Assembly: GCA_017475875.1 (NCBI GenBank)
Contig: JAFVET010000024.1
Coordinates: 1 to 5,695 of the forward strand
Length of the DNA: 5,695 nucleotides
Source of the DNA: Candidatus Methanomethylophilaceae archaeon
GTDB taxonomy: Archaea; Thermoplasmatota; Thermoplasmata; Methanomassiliicoccales; Methanomethylophilaceae
Direction: 5' to 3'
A program made the position numbers and the translations under genes. The notes under the pieces were generated by a model. It had not been told where the DNA came from. It did no database searches and saw only the letters and a list, made by a program, of their open reading frames with translations. Positions 4,842-5,695 of the stretch are shown here, piece by piece (position 1 is the stretch's first letter; each line of letters starts with the position of its first letter).

Positions 4842-5695
4842 ATGATGACCATGGGACCCTTTGGAAAGAAGCCTTTCGGAGTGTGTGGGATGGCCTCCGG
4901 TATACTGGCTCTTATCACATCCATTCTTGTAATGACGAGTCCGGATTCAACCGACCAGTTCGGTGACGGCCGCAACTTTATCTTCATCGCATCTGGCATA
5001 CTGGCCATCGCTTTCTCATTGGGTTTGGTTATCCGTCGCAACAGCTTCATCCAGGCCGTGGGCGGGTGTCTGCTCGCCCTAGAAGGGGTGCTGATGATAG
5101 CAACCGCCGCAACCGGTTCCTCCGGGTCCCTATTGACCGTGGTGTGTCTTCTCGCCGCGATCGTCATTATCATCGACATAGCCAGCTACTGGGTAAACAC
5201 GGTCTACTGGCCCATGTACGTCAACGCCGCCCTCGGTGTGGTGGCCCTTGTCCTCTTCGTCGCGGGAGCCATCAAACTGGGTGGCAACCACAACATGCAC
5301 ATCATCCTCATCTTCGGCATCTGGCTGGTGTTCTCGGGATTCATCTTCGGATTCCTTCCGGAGACCGAGACCGCCAAGGACGTTTCCGAAAAGGCGAAAC
5401 CTGCTCCGGCGGCGCCATCCAAGAAGAAGGAACAGGCCCACAACAAGAAGGGCAAGCAGACCCCGAAGACGAAGCGCAAGGACCCGTCCAAGCCCCAGGC
5501 CACGGACGGGAAGAAGTCCCCGGGTGCGGCATCAGTGAAGCCCGAACAGAAGGGTTCCAAGACCGAAGGGAAGAACGACAAACCGACCGAGACGGAGCAA
5601 CAGGATAACAAAGCCCCTGAAGCCAAGAAACCCGTCGAGGAGACCAAGAAGGCCGATGCGGGAAAGCAGGTCGCCAAGGGTGCCGCGGCCGTCGC
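4842..5695 (+). CDS. Six-helix membrane protein with a long lysine-rich tail, unknown function (3' end outside window)
   Basis: This frame of 284 complete codons stays open to the window edge. I do not recognise the family. Six hydrophobic segments lie at about residues 12-32, 46-64, 69-88, 96-114, 126-144 and 153-172. Lysines 9-10 and Arg65-Arg66 fall on the side predicted to be inside, so both ends should be cytoplasmic (positive-inside rule). From residue 174 the chain becomes a charged, aromatic-free, Ala/Pro/Glu/Lys-rich tail of at least 110 residues, about a quarter of them Lys, and probably disordered. Third positions in the tail stay GC-rich as in the core, so it is genuinely coding. 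Three in-frame ATGs (4842, 4845, 4851) are possible starts. A TATA box at 4815-4827 and the absence of a ribosome-binding site suggest leaderless translation, and 4851 may be the actual start. The tail could bind nucleic acid, ribosomes or acidic lipids; this is speculation. Confidence 0.82.
   Translation, partial: MMTMGPFGKKPFGVCGMASGILALITSILVMTSPDSTDQFGDGRNFIFIASGILAIAFSLGLVIRRNSFIQAVGGCLLALEGVLMIATAATGSSGSLLTVVCLLAAIVIIIDIASYWVNTVYWPMYVNAALGVVALVLFVAGAIKLGGNHNMHIILIFGIWLVFSGFIFGFLPETETAKDVSEKAKPAPAAPSKKKEQAHNKKGKQTPKTKRKDPSKPQATDGKKSPGAASVKPEQKGSKTEGKNDKPTETEQQDNKAPEAKKPVEETKKADAGKQVAKGAAAV

Noticed and set aside
4799..5179. Minus-strand frame of 126 codons opposite the membrane protein
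   Set aside because: The plus-strand frame gives well-formed membrane helices with a TATA box at the right distance. The antisense frame also overlaps that promoter.
1..5695. CRISPR array, insertion sequence or attachment site
   Set aside because: No regularly spaced direct repeats, transposase-like frame, terminal inverted repeats or tRNA gene were seen.

Overview
The window looks like chromosomal DNA from an archaeon with GC-rich genes and AT-rich gaps between them. The evidence is TATA-box promoters (one about 26 bases before a start codon that lacks a ribosome-binding site), an archaeal-type beta-CASP metallo-beta-lactamase nuclease, and GC-rich codon third positions. Every complete gene ends in TGA. 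A Thermoplasmata or Methanomassiliicoccales-like methanogen would fit, but that is inference from gene style, not a phylogenetic result.

Layout. (1) Bases 1-288 are the 3' end of a class I aminotransferase (+). (2) Bases 289-697 form a gene-poor, AT-rich gap with two hairpins, a possible small RNA and the purH promoter, which carries a perfect 8+8 palindrome near the expected transcription start. (3) purH (+, 698-2251) encodes the bifunctional enzyme for the last two steps of IMP synthesis. (4) A 48-base convergent gap holds a strong hairpin. (5) On the minus strand, reading from 4581 down to 2300, is a tight three-gene cluster: a beta-CASP nuclease of aCPSF2 type, interrupted by one in-frame TAA; a NadC-like phosphoribosyltransferase-fold protein that has lost most of the catalytic signature; and a 78-residue cysteine-rich zinc-finger-like protein. 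The gaps are 2 and 9 bases, so co-transcription is likely. (6) A 260-base divergent region carries two near-identical TATA elements facing right and TATA-like elements facing left. (7) A six-helix membrane protein with a long lysine-rich tail (+, 4842 onward) runs off the window.

The aminotransferase and purH are housekeeping metabolism. The least explained part is the minus-strand cluster: an RNA-processing-type nuclease, a degenerate nicotinate or quinolinate phosphoribosyltransferase homologue and a small zinc protein. The TAA falls between the HxHxDH motif and the remaining metal and beta-CASP motifs. It is therefore a recent inactivation, an assembly error, or an unusual split or readthrough gene. 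The second target is the lysine-tailed membrane protein, which I do not recognise.
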